Made by a program: the position numbers and the translations under genes
Source: Paraburkholderia bryophila
GTDB taxonomy: Bacteria > Pseudomonadota > Gammaproteobacteria > Burkholderiales > Burkholderiaceae
Direction of reading: 5' to 3'
Assembly: GCF_013409255.1 (NCBI RefSeq)
Contig: NZ_JACCAS010000001.1
Location: forward strand, 868,001 to 932,000
DNA: 64,000 nucleotides
In this document: piece by piece, positions 8,822 to 18,320 of the stretch
Layout: each line of letters opens with the position of its first letter
How positions within the stretch are numbered: the first letter of the stretch is position 1
The notes under the pieces: generated by a model
Database searches by the model: none
Seen by the model: only the letters and a program-made list of their open reading frames with translations
Told to the model about the DNA's origin: nothing

Positions 8822-11542
8822 TCAGTGGACCGACGGCGCGCCGGCTGAGCCGGCGTCCGGTGTAATCGGGCGGATCGAGCCGGGCACGATGCTCGCGCCG
8901 AACTCGCGGATCAGCGACTGCACGAACGGATCGGCGCCGATCTCGCGCTCCGCTTCCTGCTGGCGCTGCGCGCGCGTCGCGGCGTCGTGCGCGGCGGCCG
9001 TGCGGCGGGCCGCACCGACTTCGACCAGCACCTCGACGTTGCGGCCGAGCTTGTCGGCGAGCGCGCTTTTCAGTTTCGCGACCTGCGAGGCTTCCGCGTA
9101 CTGCGGCACCGGCACGTTCAGTTTGAGCGTGTTGCCTTCGAGCGCCATCAGTTCGCTGTTGAACGCGAGCTGATAGGAAATACCCTTGAGCGGGAGGTCG
9201 ACGGCCAGCGCCGGCCAGTCGCCGTTGAAACCCAATGGGTCGAGCGGCACGGCGGCCGGCAGTGGGCGCTTGTCGATCGCCGGCGCAGGCGACGGCGCGG
9301 GGGAGGCGTTCATGCGCACGTCGTCCGGACCGCTATCGAAGACCGGCATGTAGCTGTCGTCCGGCGCGCCGTAGTAGCCGTCGTCCGAGGCCGACAACGG
9401 CATGTAGTCGTCGGGCGGCATGTCGTCCCACGGAGGCACCGGCGAGCCGTTCTGCTCGGTGCCGTTGCGTTGGGCGCCATCGCGTTGCGCGGGCGACGCT
9501 GCGCGCGGTGCGGCGGCCGGCGGGGCGTCTTGCTGCGGCGCGCGACGTGGCGCGCCCGGCGTCGGCACCGGGACGACGACGCGAGGTGCGGCAGGTTTCG
9601 GCGTGGGCGCGGCGGCGGCCGCTGCTGTGGCGCGGCCACGATCCGATGAAACTTTCAAACCGGCACTGCGCAGGACGTCGAGCGCGGCGCTTGCTCCACC
9701 GGCGCGACGCGGCGGGATGCCGGCGGCGGGCGACGGTTCCTGCGACGCGACGGCGGACGCGGCCTCTTCCGCGCGTGCGAACGCAGCGGTTGCAGGTGCG
9801 GTTGGTGACGACGCGGGTTGTTGGTCTTCGAGGCGGCTGGATGCGGCGGAAGCTGGTGCTGCGATTGGGGCGCTGATGTTGTCCGATGCCGGTGGGACTT
9901 CCGTCGCAGCCGGGGCGTGAAGGCCGGGCGCGGCAGCTTCGGACGCAATCGGGGCGTTCAGGTTAGACGCTGCGAGCACTTCTGAAGCAGCCGCGGCGTC
10001 GACGTTAGGCGCTGCGGAGATATCTGAAGCAGCCGTGCCGTCGATGTCATTAACCGCTGAGACTTCTGACTCGGCCTTAGTACTCACGCCAGATGCTGCT
10101 GAAACATCGACTGCGGTCGCGGCGCTCACACTCGACGCCACAGGCGTTTCGCTCGCAGCGGATTCAACGGGGGCGTCGTCCCACGGAGCCAGGGGAGTTG
10201 CCTCGATAGCACCCGTGGATACCACCTCAGTTGTCGAGGTCGCCGACGCGGCCGTCGTTCCGGGCGCGACACGCGGCGCCGACGGCGACAGCGACGGCGA
10301 CGCGACGGCCGCAGTCGATACAGCCGCAGCCCCAGCCGAAGAACCCATCGCCCCCTGCTGCGCAGCCACCGCCGGCGCACCGGCGCGCCTTGCACCACCG
10401 GCACCCGTTGCCCCCGGCGCGCGGCTCGCACCCACCGCGCCGCCACCGCCGCCCGTAGGCGCCGGTTCGAACGCCAGCATGCGCAGCAACGTCATCGTGA
10501 AACCGGCGTATTCATCGGGCGCGAGGCCCAATTCACTCCGGCCGATCGTTGCGATCTGATAGAACAATTGCACGTGCTCGGCGCTGAGCGCGCCTGCGAA
10601 ACGACGCAGATCGGCCGCCTCCGGCCACTCGTCCAGCACCGACGACGGCGCGAACTGCGCCCACGCGATTCGATGCAGCAAGCTCGCCAGATCCTGCAAT
10701 GCCGTCGAGAACGACAGGCTGCGCAGCGCCATCTCGTCGGCAACCGCGAGCAACGCCGCGCCGTCGCCGTCGGCGAGCGCGTCGAGCAGGCGAATCAGAT
10801 AGCTCTGATCGAGCGCGCCGAGCATGCCGCGCACCGCTTCTTCATTGACCTGATTGGCCGAGTACGCGATCGCCTGATCGGTCAGCGACAGCGCGTCGCG
10901 CATCGAGCCGTCGGCGGCGCGCGCGAGCAGGCGCAGCGCCTGCGCGTCGAACGGCACCTTTTCTTCGCCGAGAATGTGCTCGAGATGCGACACGATATGG
11001 CCGGCCGGCATCTGCTTCAGATTGAACTGCAGACAGCGCGACAACACCGTGACCGGAATCTTCTGCGGGTCCGTGGTGGCGAGAATGAACTTGACGTGCG
11101 CGGGCGGTTCTTCCAGCGTCTTCAACATCGCGTTGAAGGCGTGGTTGGTGAGCATGTGCACTTCGTCGATCATGTAGACCTTGAAGCGCGCGTCGACCGG
11201 CGCATAAACCGCGCGCTCCAGCAGTGCCGCCATTTCGTCGACACCGCGATTACTCGCCGCGTCCATCTCGACATAATCGATGAAACGCCCTTCGTCGATC
11301 TCGCGGCACGCGCGGCACACGCCGCACGGCGTGGAGGTCACGCCGGTTTCGCAATTCAGCGCCTTGGCGAAGATGCGCGACAGCGTGGTTTTGCCGACAC
11401 CGCGCGTACCGGTAAACAGATAGGCATGGTGCAGACGGCCGCCGTCGAGCGCGTGCGTGAGCGCGCGCACCACGTGCTCCTGTCCGACGAGCGAAGCGAA
11501 ATCCTTCGGCCGCCATTTGCGTGCGAGAACTTGATAGGTCAT
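8822..11542 (-). CDS. dnaX: DNA polymerase III subunits gamma/tau
   Basis: Clamp-loader ATPase and replisome organiser. The 906-residue product is far longer than E. coli tau (643). Residues 1-370 are the AAA+ module, with Walker A GTRGVGKTT at 45-53, zinc cysteines C64, C73, C76 and C79, and Walker B VYMIDEVH near 122. A low-complexity Ala/Pro/Ser/Thr linker of about 400 residues follows, including tandem repeats at 9877-10060. The C-terminal tau domain begins near DWPALAVDLPLKG. I see no run of six or more A residues on the coding strand in the linker, so E. coli-type slippage to gamma is not evident. Confidence 0.96.
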   Translation of the reverse strand: MTYQVLARKWRPKDFASLVGQEHVVRALTHALDGGRLHHAYLFTGTRGVGKTTLSRIFAKALNCETGVTSTPCGVCRACREIDEGRFIDYVEMDAASNRGVDEMAALLERAVYAPVDARFKVYMIDEVHMLTNHAFNAMLKTLEEPPAHVKFILATTDPQKIPVTVLSRCLQFNLKQMPAGHIVSHLEHILGEEKVPFDAQALRLLARAADGSMRDALSLTDQAIAYSANQVNEEAVRGMLGALDQSYLIRLLDALADGDGAALLAVADEMALRSLSFSTALQDLASLLHRIAWAQFAPSSVLDEWPEAADLRRFAGALSAEHVQLFYQIATIGRSELGLAPDEYAGFTMTLLRMLAFEPAPTGGGGGAVGASRAPGATGAGGARRAGAPAVAAQQGAMGSSAGAAAVSTAAVASPSLSPSAPRVAPGTTAASATSTTEVVSTGAIEATPLAPWDDAPVESAASETPVASSVSAATAVDVSAASGVSTKAESEVSAVNDIDGTAASDISAAPNVDAAAASEVLAASNLNAPIASEAAAPGLHAPAATEVPPASDNISAPIAAPASAASSRLEDQQPASSPTAPATAAFARAEEAASAVASQEPSPAAGIPPRRAGGASAALDVLRSAGLKVSSDRGRATAAAAAAPTPKPAAPRVVVPVPTPGAPRRAPQQDAPPAAAPRAASPAQRDGAQRNGTEQNGSPVPPWDDMPPDDYMPLSASDDGYYGAPDDSYMPVFDSGPDDVRMNASPAPSPAPAIDKRPLPAAVPLDPLGFNGDWPALAVDLPLKGISYQLAFNSELMALEGNTLKLNVPVPQYAEASQVAKLKSALADKLGRNVEVLVEVGAARRTAAAHDAATRAQRQQEAEREIGADPFVQSLIREFGASIVPGSIRPITPDAGSAGAPSVH
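9877..10060 (-). repeat. Tandem ~42-bp repeats inside the dnaX linker
   Basis: About four copies of a degenerate 14-residue unit can be lined up: AVNDIDGTAASDIS, AAPNVDAAAASEVL, AASNLNAPIASEAA, and a shorter APGLHAPAATEVPP. Codon use here (TCA, TCT, CCT, GCT) is less GC-biased than in the flanking domains. Confidence 0.7.
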
Positions 11543-11783
11543 CCGGAAATTGTATCAGTAACGATGCCGCGCAAAACCGATTCGAGACGGCGCGCGAACG
11601 CGTGTGACCGCTTCATTGAAACGGGCTAACGGACCGATAGAAAAAATTGGCGGGGACGAGCGGAAAACGCGATCGCGGCCTCACGACATGCATGAGAATT
11701 GCGGCATTGCGCATGACTCAGGGTAAAACAGGAGATGGGGGGTGAAGCGAAGAAAACCGACGACAGAAACAGAAAAAAGCAAG

Positions 11784-11883
11784 GTGACGAGCCTAACCCT
11801 CGGCACTGGTGGAAAACGGCTGTGGCTGCTTCGTTCCCGACCTGACCAGATTGACCATCCCTCCATGCGAGGAGGCCCGTCAC
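11784..11883 (-). ncRNA. ffs: 4.5S signal recognition particle RNA
   Basis: On the minus strand the conserved SRP domain reads GGTCAGGTCGGGAACGAAGC, followed by AGCC. The ends pair through a 10-bp stem (11883-11874 with 11793-11784), giving about 100 nt. A run of T follows the 3' end (TTGCTTTTTTC). A possible -10 box TAGAAT lies at 11894-11889, five bases before the 5' end. Its position upstream of dnaX matches other Burkholderiaceae. It pairs with Ffh to target membrane proteins. Confidence 0.92.
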
Positions 11884-11893
11884 GAAACATTCT

Positions 11894-12343
11894 ATCACCG
11901 CTTGGGCCGTCGCGCGACTGTTAATACGATCAAAGTGACATCGATGCGCCGAATCGCAACCTTCGCACGTTATCGACAACGCAAGGGCAACGCAACGCGC
12001 TGCGCGCAATCGCGCGTGCCGCGCACTTGTGTTTGCTGCGCCTGCCACCAGATAGGCTGCGTGGCGGTCAGCAAAACGTCGCGGCGATTCATCGGCAGGT
12101 GTCGGCCCCACTGCCCCTGATGAGTACTATCGCCCCCGGCAACGCATAGCGAATTAAGCTAAACTGCCGTACGGATGACCCGCAAGCGCGCGCCTTCCGC
12201 GCATGTCAGCATAAGTCGACGACTTTTCAGGCGTGTGTCGGTTGGGCTCCGATTGCGGCAAAGCGAACGGAAGTTTCCCTAGATTTTGACGTATCGTGGC
12301 GAGCAATTCAGGCGGGCCTCGAACCGATAGAGGTATTCATACA
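11894..12343. other. Intergenic region between ffs and trxA
   Basis: About 450 nt lie between the divergent ffs and trxA genes. It must hold both promoters. Apart from the ffs -10 candidate at its left end I see no clear -35/-10 pair, no convincing ORF and no strong inverted repeat. Confidence 0.5.
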
Positions 12344-12670
12344 ATGAGCGAAAACATCAAGCATATTAGCGACGCATCGTTCGAACAGGACGTCGTGAAA
12401 TCCGATAAACCCGTGCTGCTCGATTTCTGGGCTGAATGGTGCGGTCCGTGCAAGATGATCGCGCCGATCCTCGACGAAGTCGCGAAGGATTATGCCGATC
12501 GCCTGCAAATCGCCAAGATCAACGTCGACGAACATCAATCGACGCCGGTCAAGTTCGGCGTGCGCGGTATCCCCACGCTGATCCTCTTCAAGAACGGCGC
12601 AGTCGCCGCGCAGAAAGTCGGCGCACTGTCGAAGTCGCAACTCACCGCGTTCCTCGACGGCAACCTGTAA
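12344..12670 (+). CDS. trxA: Thioredoxin
   Basis: General disulfide reductase of 108 residues. The active site WCGPC has C33 and C36, and the cis-proline segment is GIPTL. The start [10 protein letters not shown] is the conserved one, so upstream in-frame codons from 12296 are excluded. Rho follows in the same direction, a common proteobacterial neighbourhood, but two strong hairpins separate them. Confidence 0.97.
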   Translation: MSENIKHISDASFEQDVVKSDKPVLLDFWAEWCGPCKMIAPILDEVAKDYADRLQIAKINVDEHQSTPVKFGVRGIPTLILFKNGAVAAQKVGALSKSQLTAFLDGNL

Positions 12671-12684
12671 AGCAATGCGCGTCG

Positions 12685-12720
12685 GCGCGCATGCGGACCC
12701 CTCGCGGTCCGCATGCGCGC
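12685..12720 (+). terminator. Hairpin after trxA
   Basis: Perfect 15-bp inverted repeat (12685-12699 and 12706-12720) with loop CCTCGC, 15 nt after the trxA stop. No T-run follows directly, so it may act as a weak or Rho-assisted terminator, or protect the mRNA end. Confidence 0.6.
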
Positions 12721-12723
12721 TGA

Positions 12724-12757
12724 GTTGAGCATGTTGTCAGTCGGCAACATGCTCAAC
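12724..12757 (+). repeat. Second hairpin between trxA and rho
   Basis: Perfect 13-bp inverted repeat (12724-12736 and 12745-12757) with loop TCAGTCGG, directly after the first hairpin. It lacks a T-tract. It could be part of the trxA terminator or of the rho leader. Confidence 0.5.
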
Positions 12758-12909
12758 AAGAAAGATGCCATGCCGTCGCACTGACGGAAATTGGCGTGTG
12801 CTATGCTAGAATCCGCAAAACGTCGAAAAGACGTGTAAGTCCTTGAGCGGTTCCGCTCACTCTCCTCCCAGATTCCATTTCGTCGCACCTTCTCCTGCGG
12901 GTTCTCCGT

Positions 12910-14178
12910 ATGCATTTATCCGAGCTTAAGACTCAGCACGTGTCCGAATTGATCGAGATGGCCAATGGCCTCGAGATCGAAAGTGCAAACCGCCTGCGCA
13001 AGCAGGAGCTGATGTTCGCCATTCTAAAAAAACGCGCCAAAACGGGCGACACGATCTTCGGCGACGGCACGCTCGAAGTGCTGCCGGACGGCTTCGGCTT
13101 CCTGCGTTCGCCGGAAACCTCGTACCTCGCCAGCACGGACGACATTTACATCAGCCCGTCGCAAATCCGCCGCTTCAACCTGCATACGGGTGACACGATC
13201 GAAGGTGAAGTGCGTACGCCGAAAGACGGCGAACGCTATTTCGCGCTGGTGAAGGTGGACAAGGTCAACGGCCAGCCGCCGGAAGCCTCGAAGCACAAGA
13301 TCATGTTCGAAAATCTGACGCCGCTGCACCCGAACAAGGTGCTGCTGCTCGAACGTGAAATGCGTGGCGAAGAAAACGTCACGGGCCGCATCATCGACAT
13401 GATCGCGCCGATCGGCAAGGGCCAGCGCGGCCTGCTGGTGGCCTCGCCGAAGTCCGGCAAGACCGTGATGCTTCAGCACATCGCGCATGCGATCAAGCAG
13501 AACCATCCCGACGTTGTGCTGTTCGTGCTGCTGATCGACGAACGCCCTGAAGAAGTGACCGAAATGCAGCGTTCGGTGGCCGGCGAAGTGATCGCCTCCA
13601 CGTTCGACGAACCCGCTGCACGTCACGTGCAAGTCGCCGAAATGGTGATCGAAAAAGCCAAGCGCCTCGTCGAAATGAAGAACGACGTGGTGATTCTGCT
13701 CGACTCGATCACGCGTCTCGCGCGCGCCTACAACACGGTCGTGCCGGCCTCCGGCAAGGTGCTGACGGGTGGTGTCGACGCCAACGCGCTGCAACGTCCG
13801 AAGCGCTTCTTCGGCGCCGCGCGCAATATCGAGGAAGGCGGCTCGCTGACCATCATCGGCACTGCGCTGATCGAAACCGGCAGCCGCATGGACGACGTGA
13901 TCTACGAAGAGTTCAAGGGCACCGGCAACATGGAAGTGCACCTGGAACGCCGTCTCGCTGAAAAGCGCGTCTACCCGTCGATCAACCTGAACAAGTCCGG
14001 CACGCGCCGCGAAGAGCTGCTGATCAAGCCCGAAGTGCTGCAAAAGATCTGGGTGCTGCGCAAGTTCATTCACGACATGGACGAAGTCGAGTCCATGGAA
14101 TTCCTGCTCGACAAGATTCGCCAGACGAAGAGCAACTCCGAATTCTTCGACATGATGCGTCGCGGCGGCGGCAGCTAA
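12910..14178 (+). CDS. rho: Transcription termination factor Rho
   Basis: Hexameric RNA helicase that ends transcription. It has 422 residues (E. coli 419). The N-terminal RNA-binding domain starts [18 protein letters not shown], the cold-shock-like fold covers [14 protein letters not shown], and the P-loop is SPKSGKTVM (about 184-192), followed by [13 protein letters not shown]. An intrinsic terminator follows at 14236. Confidence 0.98.
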   Translation: MHLSELKTQHVSELIEMANGLEIESANRLRKQELMFAILKKRAKTGDTIFGDGTLEVLPDGFGFLRSPETSYLASTDDIYISPSQIRRFNLHTGDTIEGEVRTPKDGERYFALVKVDKVNGQPPEASKHKIMFENLTPLHPNKVLLLEREMRGEENVTGRIIDMIAPIGKGQRGLLVASPKSGKTVMLQHIAHAIKQNHPDVVLFVLLIDERPEEVTEMQRSVAGEVIASTFDEPAARHVQVAEMVIEKAKRLVEMKNDVVILLDSITRLARAYNTVVPASGKVLTGGVDANALQRPKRFFGAARNIEEGGSLTIIGTALIETGSRMDDVIYEEFKGTGNMEVHLERRLAEKRVYPSINLNKSGTRREELLIKPEVLQKIWVLRKFIHDMDEVESMEFLLDKIRQTKSNSEFFDMMRRGGGS

Positions 14179-14235
14179 GCAAGGCTTCACGCCGACCCGA
14201 CTGCACCGGTTTCGCAAGCCCGTCACACGCAAAAG

Positions 14236-14268
14236 AAAGCCGCTCGCCGCAAACGAGCGGCTTTTTTT
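14236..14268 (+). terminator. Intrinsic terminator of rho
   Basis: Stem AAAGCCGCTCG / CGAGCGGCTTT (14236-14246 and 14254-14264) with a 7-nt loop, ending in seven T residues. Confidence 0.9.
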
Positions 14269-14332
14269 CGTCCGTGCAGCGGGGTTTTAGACCCTTGGAT
14301 TTCGTTTGCTGAATGTCGGCCGACGACCAAAC

Positions 14333-14363
14333 ATGTACGTGAACGTACACGTTGAAGTACAAT
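14333..14363 (+). promoter_or_regulatory. Candidate MerR operator and -10 box
   Basis: Three ACGT units spaced six bases apart (ACGTGAACGTACACGT) overlap two near-palindromes just upstream of a TACAAT box at 14358-14363. The merR ATG follows 34 nt downstream. MerR-family regulators commonly bind such sites in their own promoter; the exact -35 is unclear. Confidence 0.45.
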
Positions 14364-14397
14364 GCGACGGTTACCTGCGATAGCTGCACCACCACTT

Positions 14398-14874
14398 ATG
14401 CCAACGGACTCCCCCACTCTGCTCACGGTGCGCGACGCCGCCGAACGCCTCGGCGTCACACCGCGCACCTTGAAGTACTACGAGGAACGCGGCCTCGTCT
14501 CGCCCACGCGCAGCGAGGGTCGCTACCGGCTTTACGACGAGGAAGATCTCAAGCGCTTCGGGCGCATTCTGCGATTGCGCTCGCTCGGTTTTTCGCTGCA
14601 CAGCGTTACTGAAATGCTCAAACGGCCGCTGGAACCCGTCGACGGCGGCCTGCGCTATTCGACCGAATCGCTGCAGCAGATTCACGACGCCATCGCGCAA
14701 CAGGTCGAAGCGCTCGACGCCCGTATCGAATCGATGCGCCGGGAACTCAAGGAAGCGCAAAAGCTGCGTGCCGAACTGAGTCCCGACGTCGACTATCTGA
14801 AGCGGCGCCTCGCGGGTGAAAATGCGGAGGCGTTGCTGGCGCAACGGCGCAACGCGCGGGCCAAATCGAAATGA
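14398..14874 (+). CDS. MerR family transcriptional regulator
   Basis: DNA-binding activator/repressor of 158 residues. The winged-helix segment LTVRDAAERLGVTPRTLKYYEERGL is near residues 8-32, and a dimerising helix with Arg/Glu-rich heptads runs after residue 95. No conserved metal-binding cysteines are seen, so it is more likely a drug or metabolite sensor than a metal sensor. Its stop overlaps the start of the MFS transporter gene (ATGA), suggesting control of that transporter. I chose ATG 14398 rather than the in-frame ATG at 14362, which lies within the promoter signals. Confidence 0.85.
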   Translation: MPTDSPTLLTVRDAAERLGVTPRTLKYYEERGLVSPTRSEGRYRLYDEEDLKRFGRILRLRSLGFSLHSVTEMLKRPLEPVDGGLRYSTESLQQIHDAIAQQVEALDARIESMRRELKEAQKLRAELSPDVDYLKRRLAGENAEALLAQRRNARAKSK

Positions 14875-16427
14875 CCGCGGCATCCCCCCGCGCGCCGCTA
14901 TTCAGCGTCGACAAACTGCGCGGCGATTTTTTCCCCTGGGCGCTGGCCGTCGTCACCGGCCTCGACTACTTCGACAATTCGATTTTTTCGTTTTTCACGA
15001 GCTATATCGCGGGCGGCATCAACGCATCGCCCGACGAACTCGTGTGGGCCTCGAGCGCGTATGCGGTCGCCGCCGTGCTCGGCATCCTGCAGCAGCAATG
15101 GTGGGTCGAGCGCGTCGGCTACCGGCGTTATGTCGCCGGTTGCATGCTGCTCTACGCGGCCGGCGCGGTGGCCGCGGCACTGTGCGAATCGTCGATCGAA
15201 CTCGCATTCGCGCGCGGCTTTCAAGGCTACTTTATCGGCCCGATGATGGGCACCTGCCGCATTCTGATCCAGATGAGCTTCACGCCGCAGCAGCGGCCCG
15301 CCGCCACCCGCGCGTTTCTCGTGCTGATCGTGTTGAGTAGCGCACTCGCGCCGCTGATCGGCGGTCAACTGGTTGCCCATTTCGACTGGCGCGCGCTCTT
15401 TCTATGTACGGCGCCGGTCGGCGTTCTGTTCGCCGTACTGGCGTTGCTTGCGCTGCCCGACGCCGGCAACCGTCTGCCCGAAGAGCGCGGTTCGGCGCAT
15501 TTCTGGCCGTATCTGATCTTCGCGTTCGCACAAGGCGCGCTGCAAATCGTCATGCAGCAGGTGCGCTTCCAGTTGTTCAGCGCATCGCCCGGCCTGATTC
15601 TGCTGACGGTCGCCGGCATTACCGCGCTCGGCTGGTTCGCGTATCAGCAATGGCATCATCCATCGCCGCTCATGCGCCTGCATGCGCTGCGCGAGAAGGT
15701 CTTTCAGGTCGGACTCGTGCTGTACATGTTCTATTACTACATCTCGACCGTGTTCAGCTATCTGATCTCGCGCTTTCTCGAGAGCGGCCTGGGTTATCCG
15801 GTCGAAAACACCGGACGACTGGTGGGCGTCACGTCGCTGATATCGGCGAGCGCGCTGTTCGTCTATCTGCGCTATGCCAAGCTTCTGCCGCGCAAGAAGT
15901 GGATCATCGTACCGGGCTTCGCGGTGGCCGCGTTCGCGGCGGCGTGGATGACCCGCATGTCGCCCGGCGTCGGCGAGGCGGCGCTGATCGTGCCGTTGCT
16001 GTTGCGCGGCTTGCTGTTGCTGTTCATCGTGCTGCCGGTCGCCAATCTGACCTTCAGAATCTTCGCGATCGAAGAATTCACGCACGGCTACCGGCTGAAA
16101 AATATCGTGCGACAACTGACTATCTCGTTCGCGACGGCTTCGGTCATCATCGTCGAACAGCATCGCCAGGCGCTGCATCAAACTCGCCTCGCGGAGTTCG
16201 TGAATCCGTACAATCCGTTATTCCAGAACTCGCTTGCCGCCTTGACTCAAAGTTTCGCCGCCGGCGGCCGCTCGCCGTCCGAGGCGCATTCGCTGGCAAT
16301 TGTGGAAATCAGCCGGACGGTCGCGACCCAAGCCAGCTTTCTGGCCTCGCTGGACGGCTTCACCTTCCTCGTCGGCATTGCGATATGCGGCGGCATCTTT
16401 GCCGCGTGGCAAAAACAGATCGACTAA
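14871..16427 (+). CDS. MFS transporter, DHA2-like
   Basis: A 518-residue inner-membrane carrier with about 14 predicted hydrophobic segments. It has the typical first-half pattern VLGILQQQWWVERVGYRRYVAG and the antiporter-like segment VLIVLSSALAPLIGGQLVAHFDWRALF. It overlaps the MerR gene by four bases, so the two form a regulator-exporter pair, probably for drugs or toxic organics. The substrate is not deducible. Confidence 0.85.
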   Translation: MTAASPRAPLFSVDKLRGDFFPWALAVVTGLDYFDNSIFSFFTSYIAGGINASPDELVWASSAYAVAAVLGILQQQWWVERVGYRRYVAGCMLLYAAGAVAAALCESSIELAFARGFQGYFIGPMMGTCRILIQMSFTPQQRPAATRAFLVLIVLSSALAPLIGGQLVAHFDWRALFLCTAPVGVLFAVLALLALPDAGNRLPEERGSAHFWPYLIFAFAQGALQIVMQQVRFQLFSASPGLILLTVAGITALGWFAYQQWHHPSPLMRLHALREKVFQVGLVLYMFYYYISTVFSYLISRFLESGLGYPVENTGRLVGVTSLISASALFVYLRYAKLLPRKKWIIVPGFAVAAFAAAWMTRMSPGVGEAALIVPLLLRGLLLLFIVLPVANLTFRIFAIEEFTHGYRLKNIVRQLTISFATASVIIVEQHRQALHQTRLAEFVNPYNPLFQNSLAALTQSFAAGGRSPSEAHSLAIVEISRTVATQASFLASLDGFTFLVGIAICGGIFAAWQKQID

Positions 16428-16442
16428 AGGTTGCATCAGGTC

Positions 16443-17276
16443 ATGCTCACGAAACTCACCCAATGGCTGGGCACGCGCCGCCGCGACCGCGCGCTGCGCG
16501 ACTACGCGATCGACGACGCGTTATGGCAAGCCACGCTCGGCGGCCTGCCGTTCCTCGCGCATCTCGGGGCGCCGGACCTGGCGCGGCTGCGCGAACTGAC
16601 CAGCCTGTTCATCGCGCAGAAGGAATTCTCGACCGCGCACAAACTCGAACTCACCGACGCGATGACCGTGGCGATTGCCGCCCAGGCTTGCCTGCCGGTG
16701 CTGAATCTGAGCCTCGACCTGTATCGCGGCTGGGTCGGCGTGATCGTCTATCCGGGCGAATTCGTGATCCGCAAAACGGTCGAGGACGAAGACGGCGTGG
16801 TCCACGAAGTCGAGCAGGACGCGAGCGGCGAAGCGTGGGAAGGCGGCCCCGTGGTGTTGTCGTGGGAAGACGCGCAGATGACGGACGGCACGGACGCCTA
16901 CAACGTGGTGATTCACGAGTTCGCCCACAAGATCGACATGCTCAACGGCGAGGCGGACGGCCACCCGCCGCTGATGCGCCGCTGGCACGCGCCGCTCGAC
17001 TCGCAGGCGTGGGCGGACGTGTTCGATCACGCGTACGACCAGTTCTGCGCGAAAGTCGATGCGGTGCCGGAGCGGCGCTGGGCGCGCTTCGAGCGCGATT
17101 CGCTGATCGATCCGTATGCGGCGGACCATCCATCGGAATTTTTTGCCGTTTGCAGCGAGGCGCTGTTCGTGCAACCGCAGGCGTTCGAGGCAGCCTACCC
17201 GGAGCTGTACCGGTTGCTGGCGCGTTTTTACAGGCAGGATCCGGCGCGAGTCGGACTGACTTTCGCCGCAAATTGA
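16443..17276 (+). CDS. mtfA: MtfA-like zinc metallopeptidase (M90 family)
   Basis: A 277-residue cytosolic protease related to E. coli MtfA, which acts on the Mlc repressor system. The zinc site HEFAHK has H158, E159 and H162, and a further acidic ligand is likely in DHPSEFFAVCSEALF. I chose ATG 16443; a TTG at 16431 is the alternative. It follows the MFS gene by 15 nt and may be cotranscribed, although no functional tie is evident. Confidence 0.85.
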   Translation: MLTKLTQWLGTRRRDRALRDYAIDDALWQATLGGLPFLAHLGAPDLARLRELTSLFIAQKEFSTAHKLELTDAMTVAIAAQACLPVLNLSLDLYRGWVGVIVYPGEFVIRKTVEDEDGVVHEVEQDASGEAWEGGPVVLSWEDAQMTDGTDAYNVVIHEFAHKIDMLNGEADGHPPLMRRWHAPLDSQAWADVFDHAYDQFCAKVDAVPERRWARFERDSLIDPYAADHPSEFFAVCSEALFVQPQAFEAAYPELYRLLARFYRQDPARVGLTFAAN

Positions 17277-17565
17277 CCGGCGCAACGCGGCCACCCGATC
17301 CACGGTACGCAATTTAAAAGAAGCCCCGCAGCGCCCGCCAGCCAAGCGTTGCGGCCTCTTGGGCTCTGTAAGGGCGCAGACCTCACGGATAACGGCTGGA
17401 ACCACGCCCAGTGCTAGCAAAAAGCTGGCACAAAAGTCGTCAAGCGACTGATTTTCTGGCATAATCGCCGTTTTTCGACCATAGGCAAGTGGCTCGCGCC
17501 TAGATGCGGTTCGCATTCACTGCGGTCGCACGCGGGTTGGCTACCGCCAGATTAAAGGGAAGACC

Positions 17566-17832
17566 ATGAAAGAAGGCATTCACCCGGATTACCGCGAAGT
17601 TCTGTTCATCGACATGTCGATCGACTTCAAGTTCGTGACGCGCTCCACCATCAACACGCGTGAGACTGGCGAATTCAACGGCAAGACCTACCCGTTGGCC
17701 AAGATCGAAGTGTCGTCGGAATCGCATCCGTTCTACACCGGTCAACAAAAGATCATGGACACGGCAGGCCGCGTCGAGAAGTTCAACAAGAAGTTCGGCA
17801 CGCGCGCTACCGGCAAGGCAGTAGCAAAGTAA
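17566..17832 (+). CDS. rpmE2: 50S ribosomal protein L31, type B
   Basis: An 88-residue ribosomal protein starting [18 protein letters not shown]. It contains no cysteine, so it is the zinc-independent (C-minus) paralogue, known in many bacteria to replace the zinc-binding form under zinc limitation. It has its own terminator at 17877. Confidence 0.95.
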   Translation: MKEGIHPDYREVLFIDMSIDFKFVTRSTINTRETGEFNGKTYPLAKIEVSSESHPFYTGQQKIMDTAGRVEKFNKKFGTRATGKAVAK

Positions 17833-17876
17833 TACCCGCGGCGGTGCCGGTTTCGACCGGCAGCGAAGCAGAAAAG

Positions 17877-17901
17877 AGGGCAGCGCGAGCTGCCCTTTTT
17901 T
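17877..17901 (+). terminator. Intrinsic terminator of rpmE2
   Basis: Stem AGGGCAGC / GCTGCCCT with loop GCGA (17877-17896), followed by a T-run to 17901. Confidence 0.88.
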
Positions 17902-18320
17902 GTCGCCGTGCCTGGCGCTCGGGGTGCGCTTAAGGTGCGCTGACGTTGGCTTGGGCGCGCTTCGACGGCGAGCGGATTGCATGTCGTGTCGGTCGCGCCC
18001 GATTCCATCCGGGCTTCGGTGCCAAGCGTGCCCTACCCGCCGCGTTGCCCGCCACCGTTGTCAGTCTTGCCAGCAGGCCGCGTCAGACTGCCCGCCCATC
18101 AGCCGGCACGACCCTGAACGCAAAACCACGCTCCGACGCAACACGACGCGCCCTGTATTACCGCCTCCCCCAACCACGTTGCGCGCCGTTACCGGCCGTG
18201 ACGCGCATCCCACGGCACGACTACAATGCCGGATGCTCCAGATTAGCCATTCCAGCCGGCCCACCGGTCCGGTCCCAGGCTGCACCGCTTAAGTTAGCTC
18301 ATCCAATACCTACACACCGC
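17902..18320 (+). other. Long upstream region of the GT39 gene
   Basis: The downstream reading frame stays open through this whole stretch, but the residues are Arg/Pro/Ala-rich and unlike any glycosyltransferase N-terminus, so I treat it as non-coding. A possible -10 TACAAT lies at about 18220-18230. Nothing else is clear. Confidence 0.5.

Noticed and set aside
9230-10430. Programmed frameshift in dnaX producing gamma
   Set aside because: No A-rich slippery heptamer was found on the coding strand in the linker.
15404-17317. 637-codon plus frame across the MFS and MtfA genes
   Set aside because: Overlaps two convincing genes in another frame; Arg-rich composition.
17946-18320. N-terminal extension of the GT39 protein
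   Set aside because: The open frame lacks membrane or domain character, and ATG 18321 directly precedes the first expected membrane segment.
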